From Lepturacanthus savala (Eukaryota > Chordata > Actinopteri > Scombriformes > Trichiuridae), in assembly GCA_030544235.1 (NCBI GenBank), contig CM060484.1:8289031-8353030 (forward strand): DNA of 64,000 nt, read 5' to 3'. Shown piece by piece: positions 45,400 to 57,263 of the stretch. Position numbers and translations under genes: made by a program. How positions within the stretch are numbered: position 1 is the first letter of the stretch; each line of letters starts with the position of its first letter. The notes beneath the pieces were generated by a model. The model ran no database searches. It had not been told where the DNA came from and saw nothing but the letters and a program-made list of their open reading frames with translations.

Positions 45400-47046
45400 T
45401 TAATTGTCTTTAAAATTATATCTAAAAAAAATGACAATTACAAAATACTGAATAATTGCAAAAGTCATATAAATACTATGTGAAATATATTTCCTGAGAA
45501 TTAAACCTAAGTTCACCAATTCTAACCATTTAAAAATAATATAGTTAGTACTTAATGTGTATTTTTATGATTTATCAACTCTCTTTACTTGATCACTTTT
45601 TTTTCTAGTAATGATGTGTTATCAAAAACTATAACATGACATTTAATCTCATGCAAACCCTCAAAATCTAACAAAAAAAGAAAAAAAAACAAGAAGATAA
45701 TTTTCTCGTAATGGTTAAATCATTTGGAATTTTCCTGAAATAAGAGTCATTATTTAGGACAGATTTAAGAATTCAGAAAAAGGTGAAGAAAATTGGAAAA
45801 TGCCTGAAACATGGATGATGAAAATTTTTAAAAAGTCACTTCATTAACAAAAATGTTCCATTTAATTGAACTTTTTTTTTTTTAAATATATATACTGGAA
45901 TTTATATTTTTTGCAGTGTATTCCCAAACTAAAGTTTTGAAAATGCAGCAAATAACTTTTTTTAAATTTTTTTTTAAATACAGTATTTTTGTGCATCAAT
46001 TACTCTGTATATTAAAATGCAGAATGTGCATTGTGAACGTAGCAAGTAGGAATTTTTTGTAACTCCACGGGCAGAGAAAGTACTAATTATCCAGCAGCCT
46101 GGGCTGTGGAAACCGTAAGTTGTGCAGAGTTTTGGGAGTCGCTGTGCAGACAGTAGCTGGTGTCTGAAGTCGGCTCTGAAACACAGACCTGTCCAGCAGA
46201 GCACTTAGAGGCCACTGGACCGGGACTGTGCCTATTAAGATCATAAAACCCCGCTCATAAAGATGTTTTATTTGTTTCCTGAGTGTGCCGGCTGCTTAGG
46301 TTTCCATCAGAAGTCTTTATGGCTCAGCGCTCATATTTCTGTCTCTGGATGGAGGTGACTATTAAGTTTTAGTGGACTTTTGTAAGTAGCAAAAGCCTGA
46401 TCACCAAAAGTTCACTAATTATTCCTTCCTATTCATTAATAGCCGTCCCCCTCTCCACTGTTACATGGCGGGATTTTATGGTAGCGAGGAAAAATAGAAA
46501 TTACTTTTTATAGTGGAATATTTTTACAAATAATAAAAAAAGTATCCTTAAAACTATGAATGACTTAAAATCATCTGCACTGCATATTATTATATTCATT
46601 CTGCATATGTCATGCCTTATACACAATTTATATATATGTATATATATATTTTAGATATATTTTATTCAGTGACTTAGATTTTTTTTAAATGCTAATTATT
46701 TGTATATTTTTTCAAAGAAGAATATCTTAAAAGCCTATTTTAAATATATTGTTTTAATAGATTATTAATCAACTCAAGTTGTTATGGGGCAAAAAAACAG
46801 CAAATATAATGTTGAAAAGAACACTTTTAATTTTTTAATATTATAAATGAATATTCTAATAATAAAAAATAAAATTGAATTTTATTTATAGTTTTCTTTG
46901 AAATATGGATACAAATAATCAAAATTCATAGTCATTTATACAGTATAGTAATATCCATATATTATTTGTACATCTATAGAAATGCAATTGTGAATTTATA
47001 TATATGTGTATATATATAAATTATATATATGTGTATATATAAATTC

Positions 47047-47105
<59 letters not shown>

Positions 47106-47300
47106 CACTTTGTACTGTGACTTTAAAGTTACACTTTTTTTAACTGAAAATTATTAACATCTATTATAATATGTTAAAATGTGCAGGAAATAGTTTTCAA
47201 CAAAATATAAAATCATTAACCAGTAAAAGTTATTGATTTCACATCCATTTTTAAGTCATTTAATTTATTCAAAGAAAAATTATCCAATACGATTTTTTTT
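45400..47300. other. AT-rich intronic zone
   Basis: Poor in G and C, with poly(A) and poly(T) runs and an inverted AT repeat ending in a TA microsatellite (46988-47103). A brief complex stretch occurs at 46060-46480. No genes. Confidence 0.6.
46988..47103. repeat. AT-rich inverted repeat followed by a TA microsatellite
   Basis: TTGTGAATTT at 46988-46997 pairs with AAATTCACAA at 47041-47050, enclosing two direct copies of a TATATATGTGTATATATA-type unit. About 27 TA units follow (47050-47103). The whole could extrude as a cruciform. Confidence 0.9.
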
Positions 47301-48477
47301 TTTTTTGCTTTTGTTGTAGCCGTAGTTTGAATCTTATGAGTTGCGTATGCGTTTCGCCTAAATTACTGAGGGGAGGAAAAAAAAAAAAACTCTTCTTAAA
47401 GGCGAGCTGGCATTTGCGGGGTTGAACCGTGCTTTGATGCAGCCATGTGTCGCTGGGTTCCACTTCTGTCAGTTTGCCTCAGTTTCGCTTATTTGATTAT
47501 GTCTGATTACAGGCTACCGTAAAGCTGAAGAATTGATCGAAGAAGAAGGAACAAAAAAAAAAAAGAAAAAAAAAAGGCCTAATGTGTGGATGTAGTCCTG
47601 TGACTACCCCTCTGGGTCACATGGTTCTTCCAGAAGTAGCGCTGGTTGAGGAGGTCTAGACACGCGATACACAGGGGGGTTAGAGAAACACGCCGGCTAA
47701 CACGTCACACACATTTACCATCCACCGAGCCACTCCTGTACGGAGGCAGGCCCATTCTAAATTTTGCCCAGCAACCCAGCACTGTAGTGGGAGATGTGGT
47801 GCTATGGTGCAGCACCATTTGACACACTTCTGACTTTTGATCAGGAACCTCTTTTTTTTTTTATTTAATAATTTTATTTAAATCATCTTAAAGTACAGTG
47901 ACAAGATTTAAGACTCTGCATGTGTGTAAAATTTGTTTTAAAATCATTTTAAATGCTTTCACTGAATATCCTGGTGTTCAGAAAACTAGTTTAAAAAACA
48001 ACTTTGGAAGCCGGATCATCAGCTAAGAGGCCTTTTTTCTACGGCCATCCTTGGAATTTGGAGCTCAAAAAGTTGAGAAATTAGGTTACGAATGCTCCAC
48101 ACTATAGTGGGAATGGATAAATATGCAAATTTAGTTCCAAGCTCAAAAGAGAGAGAGAGAAAAAAACAACAACAACAGGGGTGTGTCTTCTCAGAAAGTC
48201 ACCAATCAGGATTAACCCGTAACCCTGCGGCAGCCAATGAGCCGTGGAGCAGCTGTGCTTTCATTGGCCCGCTGAGCACAGATAACCAAAACTGTGCCAG
48301 ATACACCAGGGTAGAAATAACCCAGAATTCCTGTTGCCTGAAGGGAGCAAAGCTCTTAATGCAGCATGTTGAATTTCTGCTGCAGCAGCCGACTGCTTTC
48401 TGGGGGATATAAAGCGAAATGCCAACAACTATCTAAATTAATCACTATCACTATGGTGTTTGTGCATACTGGCAAGG

Positions 48478-48845
48478 ACACACACACACATGCATACACA
48501 CACACACACACACACACTCTGTTGCAGTGTCACAGTATGAATGTTAGGAGGTTACTGGGAGCTGACTTTGCTTTCTGTCATGCTGGTTCATTATATCTCC
48601 CAGTCATGGCGGTATCATCGATGACTAATACTATGACATGTCATGACAGATCATATCATGGGGCTTACATCTCCTACGTTTGGTGCATTTCGACCACATT
48701 TTCTATCCGTGATGCTTTTGCAAATTTAGTATAGTGGCCTCGGAAATTTGGCAGAGTCAGCAAATTACCCAGAAGTTGGTGAAGTGTAAAAATAATTTGT
48801 TACCACAGAATCTACAAATTTGCTGTACCCTCAAATTTTAACACT
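48478..48845. repeat. Dispersed CA-linked repeat, copy 2 (uninterrupted)
   Basis: CA-rich start, then TTGCAGTGTCACAGTATGAA, TGACTAATACTATGACAT, TTTGGTGCATTTCGACCAC, GCAAATTACCCAGAAGTTGG and TGTACCCTCAAATTTTAAC. This matches 27067-27602 apart from the insert there. The shared CA block suggests the microsatellite is part of the mobile unit. Confidence 0.7.
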
Positions 48846-48862
48846 ATTTCCTGTCAGAAATT

Positions 48863-49130
48863 AGGGCTGCAACCGCCTGCAGCTGTTTTGATAGTGGATT
48901 AATTAATTGATTATTTAAACGATTCGATTACTTGTTTGGTTCAAAATATGGTGTCAAATGTTGATCACTGTCTTTTTTTTTCACTGGTTTACTGTTTTAG
49001 AGGTTTGAGAAGCTGGAACCAGAGAATTTTCATATTTTCATCTTAAAAGTCATTTAATTGATTATCAAAATAGTTGGTGAATAATGTAATATTTGGCAAC
49101 TAATCGATTAATTGACCAGTCATTGCAACT
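48863..49130 (+). repeat. Dispersed 'gattaat' element, diverged copy
   Basis: Begins AGGGCTGCAACCGCC and contains GAGAAGCTGGAACCAGAGAA in the same orientation as 10656-10884, then ACTAATCGATTAATTGACC and a final CATTGCAACT. It lies directly next to the CA-linked repeat. Confidence 0.6.
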
Positions 49131-49482
49131 TTGTTGTAAACCAAAAAATATTGTTTTTTTTTGGAAAAAAAAAAAGTTTTGTAATAAACCAACAATGTAT
49201 TTGTTGTATTTATTTTTTTTTTCCATAATTAGGGATGTAGCACCAAATTCTGGGCATAATGTATTAATTTTTTCTTTATTTTATTTCTTATAGCAGCACA
49301 CTCTGGTTTGTGATGAGGGTCCAAAAACCATGTCATTTGTATTAAGCCAACATTTTCTTCACCATTAAATCCCTAAATGTATCAGTGCATCCATGAATTT
49401 GTCAGTGTAATCCGAAAAGCTCAGATATTTAAAAATAAAAAAAAAATGTTACGCTATATCACACTTGAAGAGCACCTATACC

Positions 49483-50023
49483 TACACTATCATTCAAATT
49501 TTGGGGTCACTTAGAAATGTCCTTATTTTTGAAAGAAAACCCCAGTTTTCTTCAATGAAGATAACTTTGAACTAATCATAAATACACTCTATACATTGCT
49601 AATGTGGTAAATGACTATTCTAGCTGCAAATGTCCGGTTTTTGGTGCAATATCTACATAGGTGTATAGAGGCCCATTTCCAGCAACTATCAGTCCAGTGT
49701 TCTAATGGAACAATGTGTTTGCTGATTGTGTCTGAAGGTTAATGGATGATTAGAAAACCCTTGTGCTATATGTTAGCACAGCTGAAAACAGTTTAGCTGG
49801 TTAGAGAAGCTATAAAACTGACCTTCCTTTGAGGAAAGCAAAGTTTGAAGGAACAAATTATTAATTCAAATACAAATCATTATTTCTAACCTTGTCAATG
49901 TCTTGACTATATTTTTTATCCATTTTATTTATCCATTTTTTTTCATGGTGGTAAATAAAAATGTGACTTTTCATGGAAAACACGAAATTGTCTGGGTGAC
50001 CCCAAACTTTTGGACGGAAGTCA
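49483..50023 (+). mobile_element. 540-bp TA-flanked MITE, copy 2
   Basis: Starts TACACTATCATTCAAATTTT with GGGGTCACTTAGAAATG and ends GGGTGACCCCAAACTTTTGG followed by an altered ACGGAAGTCA. Nearly colinear with copy 1 over its whole length, with the same internal landmarks. The right end has lost the canonical GTAGTGTA. Confidence 0.75.
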
Positions 50024-50099
50024 CTTCATATCCAGGTCTTTGAATGTTTTATTTATGACACACGATTAACCTAGAAACAGCTGACGTGTTTGGCTTGTT

Positions 50100-50640
50100 C
50101 ACCCCCCCCCCACCTCAGGGGGCCCTAAACTCTCCCCGGCCCAGGCTCTTGCAGCCTCTGCTCGCCTGCTGTCCAGATGCCTGTCACCCAGCTGCTGACT
50201 CCTGCTATCAGATATGAGGAGGGCGATTAAGGGGATTCTCAGAATTCACCGCTTTGTTCTACCCCCACAAAAAGCCCACCTCCACCCCTGACCGCTCCGC
50301 TGACTCCTCGACCCGCCGCCCGCTTTGTGTCGGAGTCACTTCCTCCGATGTTTGCGACACACTGGACACTCGCTGTAGGTTGAGATTAACGTAAAGGCTT
50401 TTTAATTTCCCTGTTTTCATGAATTTTCGAGCGTCGCCTTGGCCGCACACAAGAGGCAGACGCACGCACGCAGGCCCGCGAGCAGCGCGCCATATATTTA
50501 TCGTGCGAGTCAGCTGTTTGATCATAATTCGTGATTAATCAGCCGTGAGAGCTTTTAAATTAAGTGCAGCTTTTCATGTCAGGGTAACTGCAGCCTAATC
50601 CGTCTGGCCTTCCCAAAAACGCTTTATAGTGTAGCAGAGC
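50100..50640. promoter_or_regulatory. Candidate intronic regulatory element
   Basis: Mostly repeat-free and complex after an initial C run. It includes ATCAGATATGAGGAGGGCG, CCGCCCGCTTTGTGTCGG, GTGATTAATCAGCCGTGAG and GCAGCCTAATCCGTCTGG. Evidence is compositional only. Confidence 0.25.
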
Positions 50641-51073
50641 AGATGACACGAAGCGGGGCGGCTGGGTGGCGGCGCTTGCGTCTTTACAGCTGGAATGTCG
50701 CAAGATTCGGTCTCGGTTGTGGGTGTTTTTTTGTTAAGGCCAATAAAATTCCTGCCCTCTCTGATTATAACGGGGCATCTAAGGAGGAGAAATCCCCCTC
50801 AGAGCATATAAGAGTAGAGTTACTCTATAAACGTATACGGGCAGCACTCACGGGTTCAAGCCTTTTTTGGGGGGTTTTAACTTTAAAGCCGGTTAAAGTA
50901 AGGTGGAGGTGTCGGGGAAACGGCAGCTAATAGACACCAGGTGCATCCGCCCGGTCGCTCAGCTGCATCAGCGAAAGAGTCGCAGGACTAAACCGCATGT
51001 AAGACGGAAAATCTACACAGGATTTAAAATTTCACTGTTCACTCAAAGTCGAAAGGTGATATATTGCAGCATT

Positions 51074-51640
51074 GGGGTGAGACGATTGGTCGATTTAATC
51101 GATTAGTGCCGGCTATTCCATTAATCGCCAACTATTTTGATAACTGATTAATCAATTTGAGTCATTTTTAACAAGAAAATGTGCAAATTCTCAGGTTCCA
51201 GCTCCTCAGTTTCTTGAGTCTTGTATAATTGGATTCATAACAATTAAGCAATTAGTTTCCAACTATTACATTGTTCACCTACTATTTTAATAATTGAGTC
51301 ATTTTTAAGAAGAAAATGTCCAAATTCTCTTGTTCCAGCTCCTCAGATTTGATTATTTTCTAGTTTCTTTAGTCTTGTATAATTAGAGCTGCAACAATTA
51401 ATCAATTAGTTAACTATTGCATTATTCACCTGCTATTTTAATAATCGATTAATGGATTTGACTCATCTTAAGGAGAAAATGTCCCAAATCTTCAGTCTTT
51501 CTTTAGTTGTCTATAATAGTAAATTGATGATCTTGTGGACTGTTGGTCTGGACAAAATAAAAAAGACATTATATGAACCAACCGACTAATCGATTAATCG
51601 TTTCAATAATCAATAGATTGATCTACTGCAGGATTTATAT
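51074..51640. repeat. Tandem triplet of 'gattaat' element modules
   Basis: Three successive modules each carry an AATCGATTAA-type segment, then GAAAATGTCCAAATTC-like and TTCCAGCTCCTCAG-like blocks (about 51175, 51315 and 51475). Only the last continues into GTGGACTGTTGGTCTGGAC and a terminal ATTAATCGTTTCAATAATC. This looks like internal duplication of one element, or insertion of one into another. Confidence 0.6.
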
Positions 51641-51894
51641 TTGTCCTTGAGGTCAAAATGTGTTTCTCTTTTCACAGAAACCTGTGTATTTGTTGGCTTC
51701 GAGTTTTCTAAAATTGAAAAGAAAAAAATATATATATAAATGTAAAAATAAACGCCACAAAAATCCCACTGAACGTTGGATTCCTGCTACACGAAATGTA
51801 ACTGGAACCACGCTCACCACATGGAGATGTAGGTTACTCTGAGCTACAGTAAACGGCAGAAAGACTCGACATTTAGGTCATTCTAACCAACCGG

Positions 51895-52210
51895 TTCATG
51901 TTGTAGTCTTCACTTGCACTATTTTTTCAATATTCTTATCTCTTACAACAACTCCCCAGTAGTACTTACATTAATTATACTTATATTATACACATTAGTC
52001 ACTTTACATATAAATACTTTTGTATCAAGCACCTTCTTTTATATCCTCAGTACTTGTTTTTGCACAATTCTCTATTGAATGGTTGATTTGTGGATACTGT
52101 TCAGGTGTTTTAGCCTCTGCATTTCTTTTCTTCTTTTTTAACCTCTATAAGCTACTGTAGCAACTAAATTTCCCATGTTGTGGGATGAATAAAGTATATC
52201 GAATCTAATC
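51895..52210 (+). mobile_element. LINE 3' UTR and tail, L2/Rex type
   Basis: AT-rich sequence with TTCACTTGCACTATTTTTTC near the start. It ends in CTGTAGCAACTAAATTTCCC, ATGTTGTGGGATGAATAAAG and TATATCGAATCTAATC. The form 'AATTTCCC..GTGGGA..AATAAAGT' plus a short degenerate tail is characteristic of fish L2/Rex-type LINE 3' ends. No ORF2 remains upstream, so it is a severely 5'-truncated insertion. Confidence 0.6.
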
Positions 52211-52539
52211 ATTCCCGGGATTAATCGATTGGATGGTTAGACAAGCCTACGTTTTTTTGAGACTGTTCCGGAGTTTAGAAAAAGCTCCCCCGTCTGGCAG
52301 GGCGTCAAGTTACAGCGAGTACATCCGGATATTGCCGCAGATTGGCGGTAGTTAAAATTTTATGCGACTTTATTTCTTTTTTTTTCCCGTCAGCAACAGC
52401 TGCGAGTGATATCAGACCATAGCCAGAACAAGAACCCAAATATGTATCCGCATATGTCCGCTACTGCGAACGTTTCCCTGTTTATGAGTCCAAACTAAAT
52501 TTTCCCGCAAACCCAAAGCGCGGCGACGCGTCCCAGACG

Positions 52540-52562
52540 TTGGGGGGGTGGGGGGGGGGGTA
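52540..52562 (+). repeat. G-rich run
   Basis: GGGGGGGTGGGGGGGGGGG-type run inside a GC-rich intronic patch (52490-52740). It can form a quadruplex and gives spurious glycine-rich frames. Confidence 0.9.
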
Positions 52563-54439
52563 GCCGCGGTTCGGGCTCGTCCTCCGTGGCGTTGGCCCGG
52601 GCACGCCGCTTTCCCCTCCCCGCGAATGTTTCTCCTACTGCCCCTTTTGTTCCGCTCCAGAATGGAGTTGACGCGTGTGAAACCGAACGTGATACCAGGG
52701 GCCCGAGAGTTCATTATTTGCCGCTGTTCTCACGGGGCGAGTGAAAAATCACCCCTTTGTGCCTCGGAAGAAAGAGCCTTCCTCTGACCTCATGGTTGCG
52801 CAGTGTAATGTCAAAAGGCCCGAGGTTTGTGTGGTGTAGCCACACCCACTCTGTTGTGGAGCCGTTGTGGAATCCAACCAGGGTCCCCCCCCACCCCACC
52901 ACCCTACCACCACCCTGGCATGGCCCTAAGAGGGAGAGCTGAGGGGGGGGGGGTGAAGAAAACACAGCCTCTTGTAAACAAATGTTTGGATCCCACATTG
53001 TATACCACACTAATTGGACCTCGGTTGCTCAGGGGATCTTTTTTTTTTCCTTCTTCTTCCTTTTTTTTCCCCCCTCCCGATCCAACATAATGCATTTTCT
53101 GCATTCTCCGTACACCGTCCACTTCAGACCGCACTCGGCTCCGGAATTAGAGCCCTTCAATTTAACGGACATGTTAGAGATTTCTCCCGCAGTGCCACAA
53201 CTCTCCCCGACGCGGTCAGGACCGAGTCGGGGGGGGGGGGGGGGTCTCCTCTCCCCTCGTCTACGAGAGCTGACGTCATTACTGCGCGTCAAACCATCCG
53301 AGAAGGCGTACTCAAAAAAAAAATTTTTCAATCTGAAACGCTAACAGATGACATGATGACCCCAGAGGAGCCCGGCTGCCTTTAGGTGTTAATTGAAGCC
53401 GTGTGTGGTATGTTTATGAGTGAGTGTGTGCAATAAATTCACCCCTACACACACACACACACAAGTAGGAAAGAAAGTCTTTATTTAGTTAAAACAGTTT
53501 AAAAAGTATATTATTTTTAAACTGGCTTCCTGTAGAAATCCACTTAATGTGCTGTATACAAGCAGGCCTATCATTTGACTTCATTCTAGAGTAGTAATTT
53601 ACCTTAATCGGTCTAATTTTGAAATTAGGAGACAACAATTTTTTTTTTTTTTTCAGTTTGTTTCAGGAGATTAATGTCTTTAAAGTTCATGAAACAGCAT
53701 CAGATTTAAGTTTGACTGACACAAAAATACTGCTTTATTGCTCCTAATCTTGTTACTAATCTAGATACTAACCCTCGCTTATAGAACATTCTAGAAGAAG
53801 GGAAAAAAAGGGTTTTTTTTGACACGGGTCAACAATTGATGGAAATTACCTCATAGGATTTATGAGCTGCGAAAAAAAATAAACTCAAAACCTAGTAACA
53901 TGTTTCCCTGCTGACTTATTCTGTCTAAAAAATGATTGATCGACACATTTTGTTCACTTGTTAAAGGAAAAATCTTTAGGATACTGACGCTTATGTCAAG
54001 TGTAACCTTACAGGACGTTCAGGGCTGTAAAAAAAAAAAGATGGAGGTTTTTTCTGCAACAGCTGCTAAATTCTTTGCTCCGTCCCCTCCTCCTCCTCCG
54101 CACCGCTGACAAATCCCGACCCGGCCCGTATCACAGGCGCTAATGGAGTTTTCATAGCAAATCCCGGTAACCGTGATATATGATAGTCTGCTTTAATCAC
54201 TCATAATAACGACACGAAAAAACCCCAGAACAAACGCCATCTCGCGAGGTTGATCTTGGAAGCTGCCGTCGACGTTCCAGCCAGCGGCTCCGCCGACCGT
54301 CCCCCCCCCCTCAGATAGCGCCGCCTTGTTAGCCAGGAATGTGGAAAAAAAAACAAAAAACGGCGCATTTAAAAAAAAAAACTTTCATGGGAAAAAAAAA
54401 AAAGGTCGCTTCTTGTGTGGAAGGGAAGAACTGCTAATG

Positions 54440-54860
54440 GATTAAGTGGCTGCCGTTTCCCAGCCGAGGTGCCGGGCCTCCGATCGTTAACCCGGGTTTA
54501 TTCAAGCTAGACGACCCCCCCCCCCCCCCCACAACCCCCCCACCCCCCATTTTTTCCCTCCATCCGCATGCGGGCTAATAGGCATGGCTAGCGTAGCTCG
54601 CCTTTGGACCCCGGTCCTCCGCCGTGAACTTGGCTTTCCTGCCCCTCTTCACCCCATTCATGTCAGCGGGCCCTGGCATTCTTGTTGGGCTTTTTAAGTG
54701 TGTTCACTTTGGACGGCGATGAAAGGAGCCGGGGGAACACGGGATCTTAAATCACTTAATGAGGGGAGACAGGCAACGCTTTTGTCCGGCTTGTTCTGGA
54801 GCTGCGTCTAGCCAAAGGCCTCTAACGGGCTCTGACACCTCGCTCTGCTGCGGACCTGAA
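54440..54860. promoter_or_regulatory. Candidate intronic regulatory element
   Basis: Apart from a C run at about 54515-54545, the stretch is complex and non-repetitive (GGATTAAGTGGCTGCCG, AATAGGCATGGCTAGCG, AAATCACTTAATGAGGGG). TTAAG/TAAT sites resemble NK and homeodomain cores. The interpretation is inference. Confidence 0.25.
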
Positions 54861-55492
54861 TGTGCGGGTGTGTGTGTGTGTGTGTGTGTTGCAGCAGTCA
54901 CGTTCAGACTACCCGATTTCAAGCGTGCGTAAGTTTTTTTTTTTGCTGTTTGTTGTTTCTACATCTCAGCGTTTTATCCGCGTTTTCCTCTCCAACCGCT
55001 GCGTTTTTTGCCTGGAAGCCGGGGCGTGTTTGGTGTGTTTTTCGGGGAGCGGCGGGTCAGCAGCATATTTGTGTGTTGCGGCGGGGGTTAAGTGGGAGGC
55101 AGGGAAAAGAAGCCGCGCGATGCGTTAGGCGGTCGGTGTCAAGGACAGGGTCGCTCCCCGCGGGTGTTTGGCCTCGGCCTTCAGTGAACATGGGCTCAGC
55201 GAGCCGGAGAATGGAGGGAAAACCCAGGGAAACAAATAAACAAGCAAAGTTTGCTTTTGCAAATGAGCCGAGCAAACGATTTAAACAAAGTCCAAACGTC
55301 CGAACTATGATCGGGTATGATATCACATCAACAACAGCTCTAATGCATTATCTAAAGCTATTCAACTACACACCTTTACACTTAGAGGGATTTTCATACT
55401 TAAATTGATTACTTTAAAAGGTAGAGTATTTTCAAATAGGTCAACATTCTCTCTCTATATACTGGCATTCTAAGTCATAATTAGTGGGGGTA

Positions 55493-55807
55493 TACACACT
55501 ACCTGTTCAAAACTTCCTTATTTTTGAAAGAAAAGCATTGTTTTTTCACTCTAAACTAAACAGAAATACACTCTATGCATTGCTAATGTAGTATATGACT
55601 ATTTTAGCTGCAAATATCTGTTTTTTGGTGCAATATCTACATACGTAGGTGTATAGAGGTCCATTTCCAGCAACTATCAGTCCAGTGTTCTAATTCCATC
55701 TAATCATTACAATGTGTTTGCTCATTGCGTCAGAAGGCTAATGGATGATTAGGAAACCCTTGATGCTATCATGTTAGCATAGCTGAAAACAGTTTAGCAG
55801 GTTAGAG
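55493..55807 (+). mobile_element. TA-flanked MITE, copy 3, right-truncated
   Basis: Starts TACACACTACCTGTTCAAAA, with about 22 bases (the GGGGTCAC end block) missing before CTTCCTTATTTTTGAAAG. It is colinear to GAAAACAGTTTAGCAGGTTAG at 55805 and then stops. The right third, including the inverted end, is absent. Confidence 0.7.
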
Positions 55808-56260
55808 GATCATAGCCTAATATTGATGAATAATTGATTGAACATGACCTTGTATTTTTTTGTATTGGTTTTTATTGGAATATTACAATTTTCACCTTTC
55901 CTCCTCTTTGCCTGGTCATCCTCTGCTTTTCCTGCTGGAATAAATCCCAACTTTGATTGATGCAGCCTCTTACGTTGCATCCTCTGATTCTTTCAAATGT
56001 TTCTAACAATAGAGCTGCAGTGGCAGTCACGTTGGTGTTTACTTTCACTTTTAATGAGTCAAATATATGAGCATCTCTGTCAAGTGAGACTTGATGTCAT
56101 GGTAATTAGGTGGGCTTTATGTGTTTTGTGTGTGTGTTGGCAATTAATTTGAAAAAAAATTGTTTTTGACCATTTCTCATCCATGTTATTCATCTTGTGA
56201 CCAATCAGATTGATCTTGCTTCCTCCTTTGTTGAGTCCTGCTTCTCTGAATGAACCTGTT

Positions 56261-56296
56261 GATGATGATGATGATGATGATGATGAGGAGGAGGAG
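56261..56296. repeat. GAT/GAG trinucleotide repeat
   Basis: Eight GAT units followed by several GAG units in intronic sequence. Confidence 0.95.
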
Positions 56297-56877
56297 GCAT
56301 TGAGAAGTCACGTGTTTCATTGAGGTCACTTTCTCCAGAAATCTTAAACGTGCACGTGGTTTTTGCTACGTCCTCCTCATGTTAGTACAACGTGAAACAG
56401 TGAAGAAGTCCCGTTTCCATGACTACATCTGCCAGAACCGTCGAAGAAAGCAGTCCAAATCCGCCATTTGTTTCATTTTTATCTCGTTTGGAGCCGCCTC
56501 CTAACAAGTTCAAGTTACGTCATGCGTATTCACGTTTAGATTTCAGATTAAAATCACCCATGAAATCAATTTGGAAACTGTGCTGCGTTTTAACCGGCGA
56601 CCTGTTTGGCCTTTTTGACGCCTCGTGACTTCCGTAGTCCTCGGCACTTCCGCCGAACTAGATATTTCCCCCTCTCATATTGTTCCGTTTGAACAACCTG
56701 TCGCGGCAGATGGAGATAAAACAAATCTAATATGAGATTGAGAGAGTCTGGATCTGAGTGTGACTACCGGGGTGATTAGGATCAAAAAAAAAAAAAAAAA
56801 CAGGCTCGGGAAGTCAGAGTTTAGCTTTGTAGTCTGTCTAGGCCTCCGCCCCGTGACATCACGACCCAGGAAATCCC

Positions 56878-57000
56878 AAATCCCCCCCTCCTCCCTCCTC
56901 CCTCCTCCCTCGGCTTCCTCTCCATCTCTCCTGACTCCTCCACGCTCCTCGCCGAGGGATGAGCTGCTCTCCCTCTCCGCTGCCTCCTCTGCCGCTAGTT
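56878..57000. repeat. CCT-rich tract
   Basis: Irregular CCTCCCT units on the plus strand. It accounts for the Ser/Pro-rich open frame at 56760-57002. Confidence 0.8.
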
Positions 57001-57232
57001 GAGTCCGTTCACCTCACTCCATTTCCACTGCTCTTAACACTCTCTCCCACATTCTTCACCCGTACGCCTCCTCCCCCGTTTGCCTGCTGACATTTCTGCC
57101 CAAGGTGCATATTAGCAGAGGGAAGGCCGTTTAGGTCTGACGCCTGCACCGCTCTCTCTCTCTCACTCATTGTCTCTCCCCCGTCTACCACCGTCTCCCT
57201 CTGCTCTCTCTTTCACACATACTGCATGCATA

Positions 57233-57236
<4 letters not shown>

Positions 57237-57261
<25 letters not shown>
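57237..57261. repeat. CA microsatellite, about 12 units
   Basis: A CA run in the intron. A GT run of similar size follows at about 57447-57470. Confidence 0.95.

Positions 57262-57263
<2 letters not shown>

Noticed and set aside
54860..55408. 182-codon plus-strand open frame
   Set aside because: It starts in a GT microsatellite (VCVCVC) and has overlapping frames on both strands. No recognisable domain.
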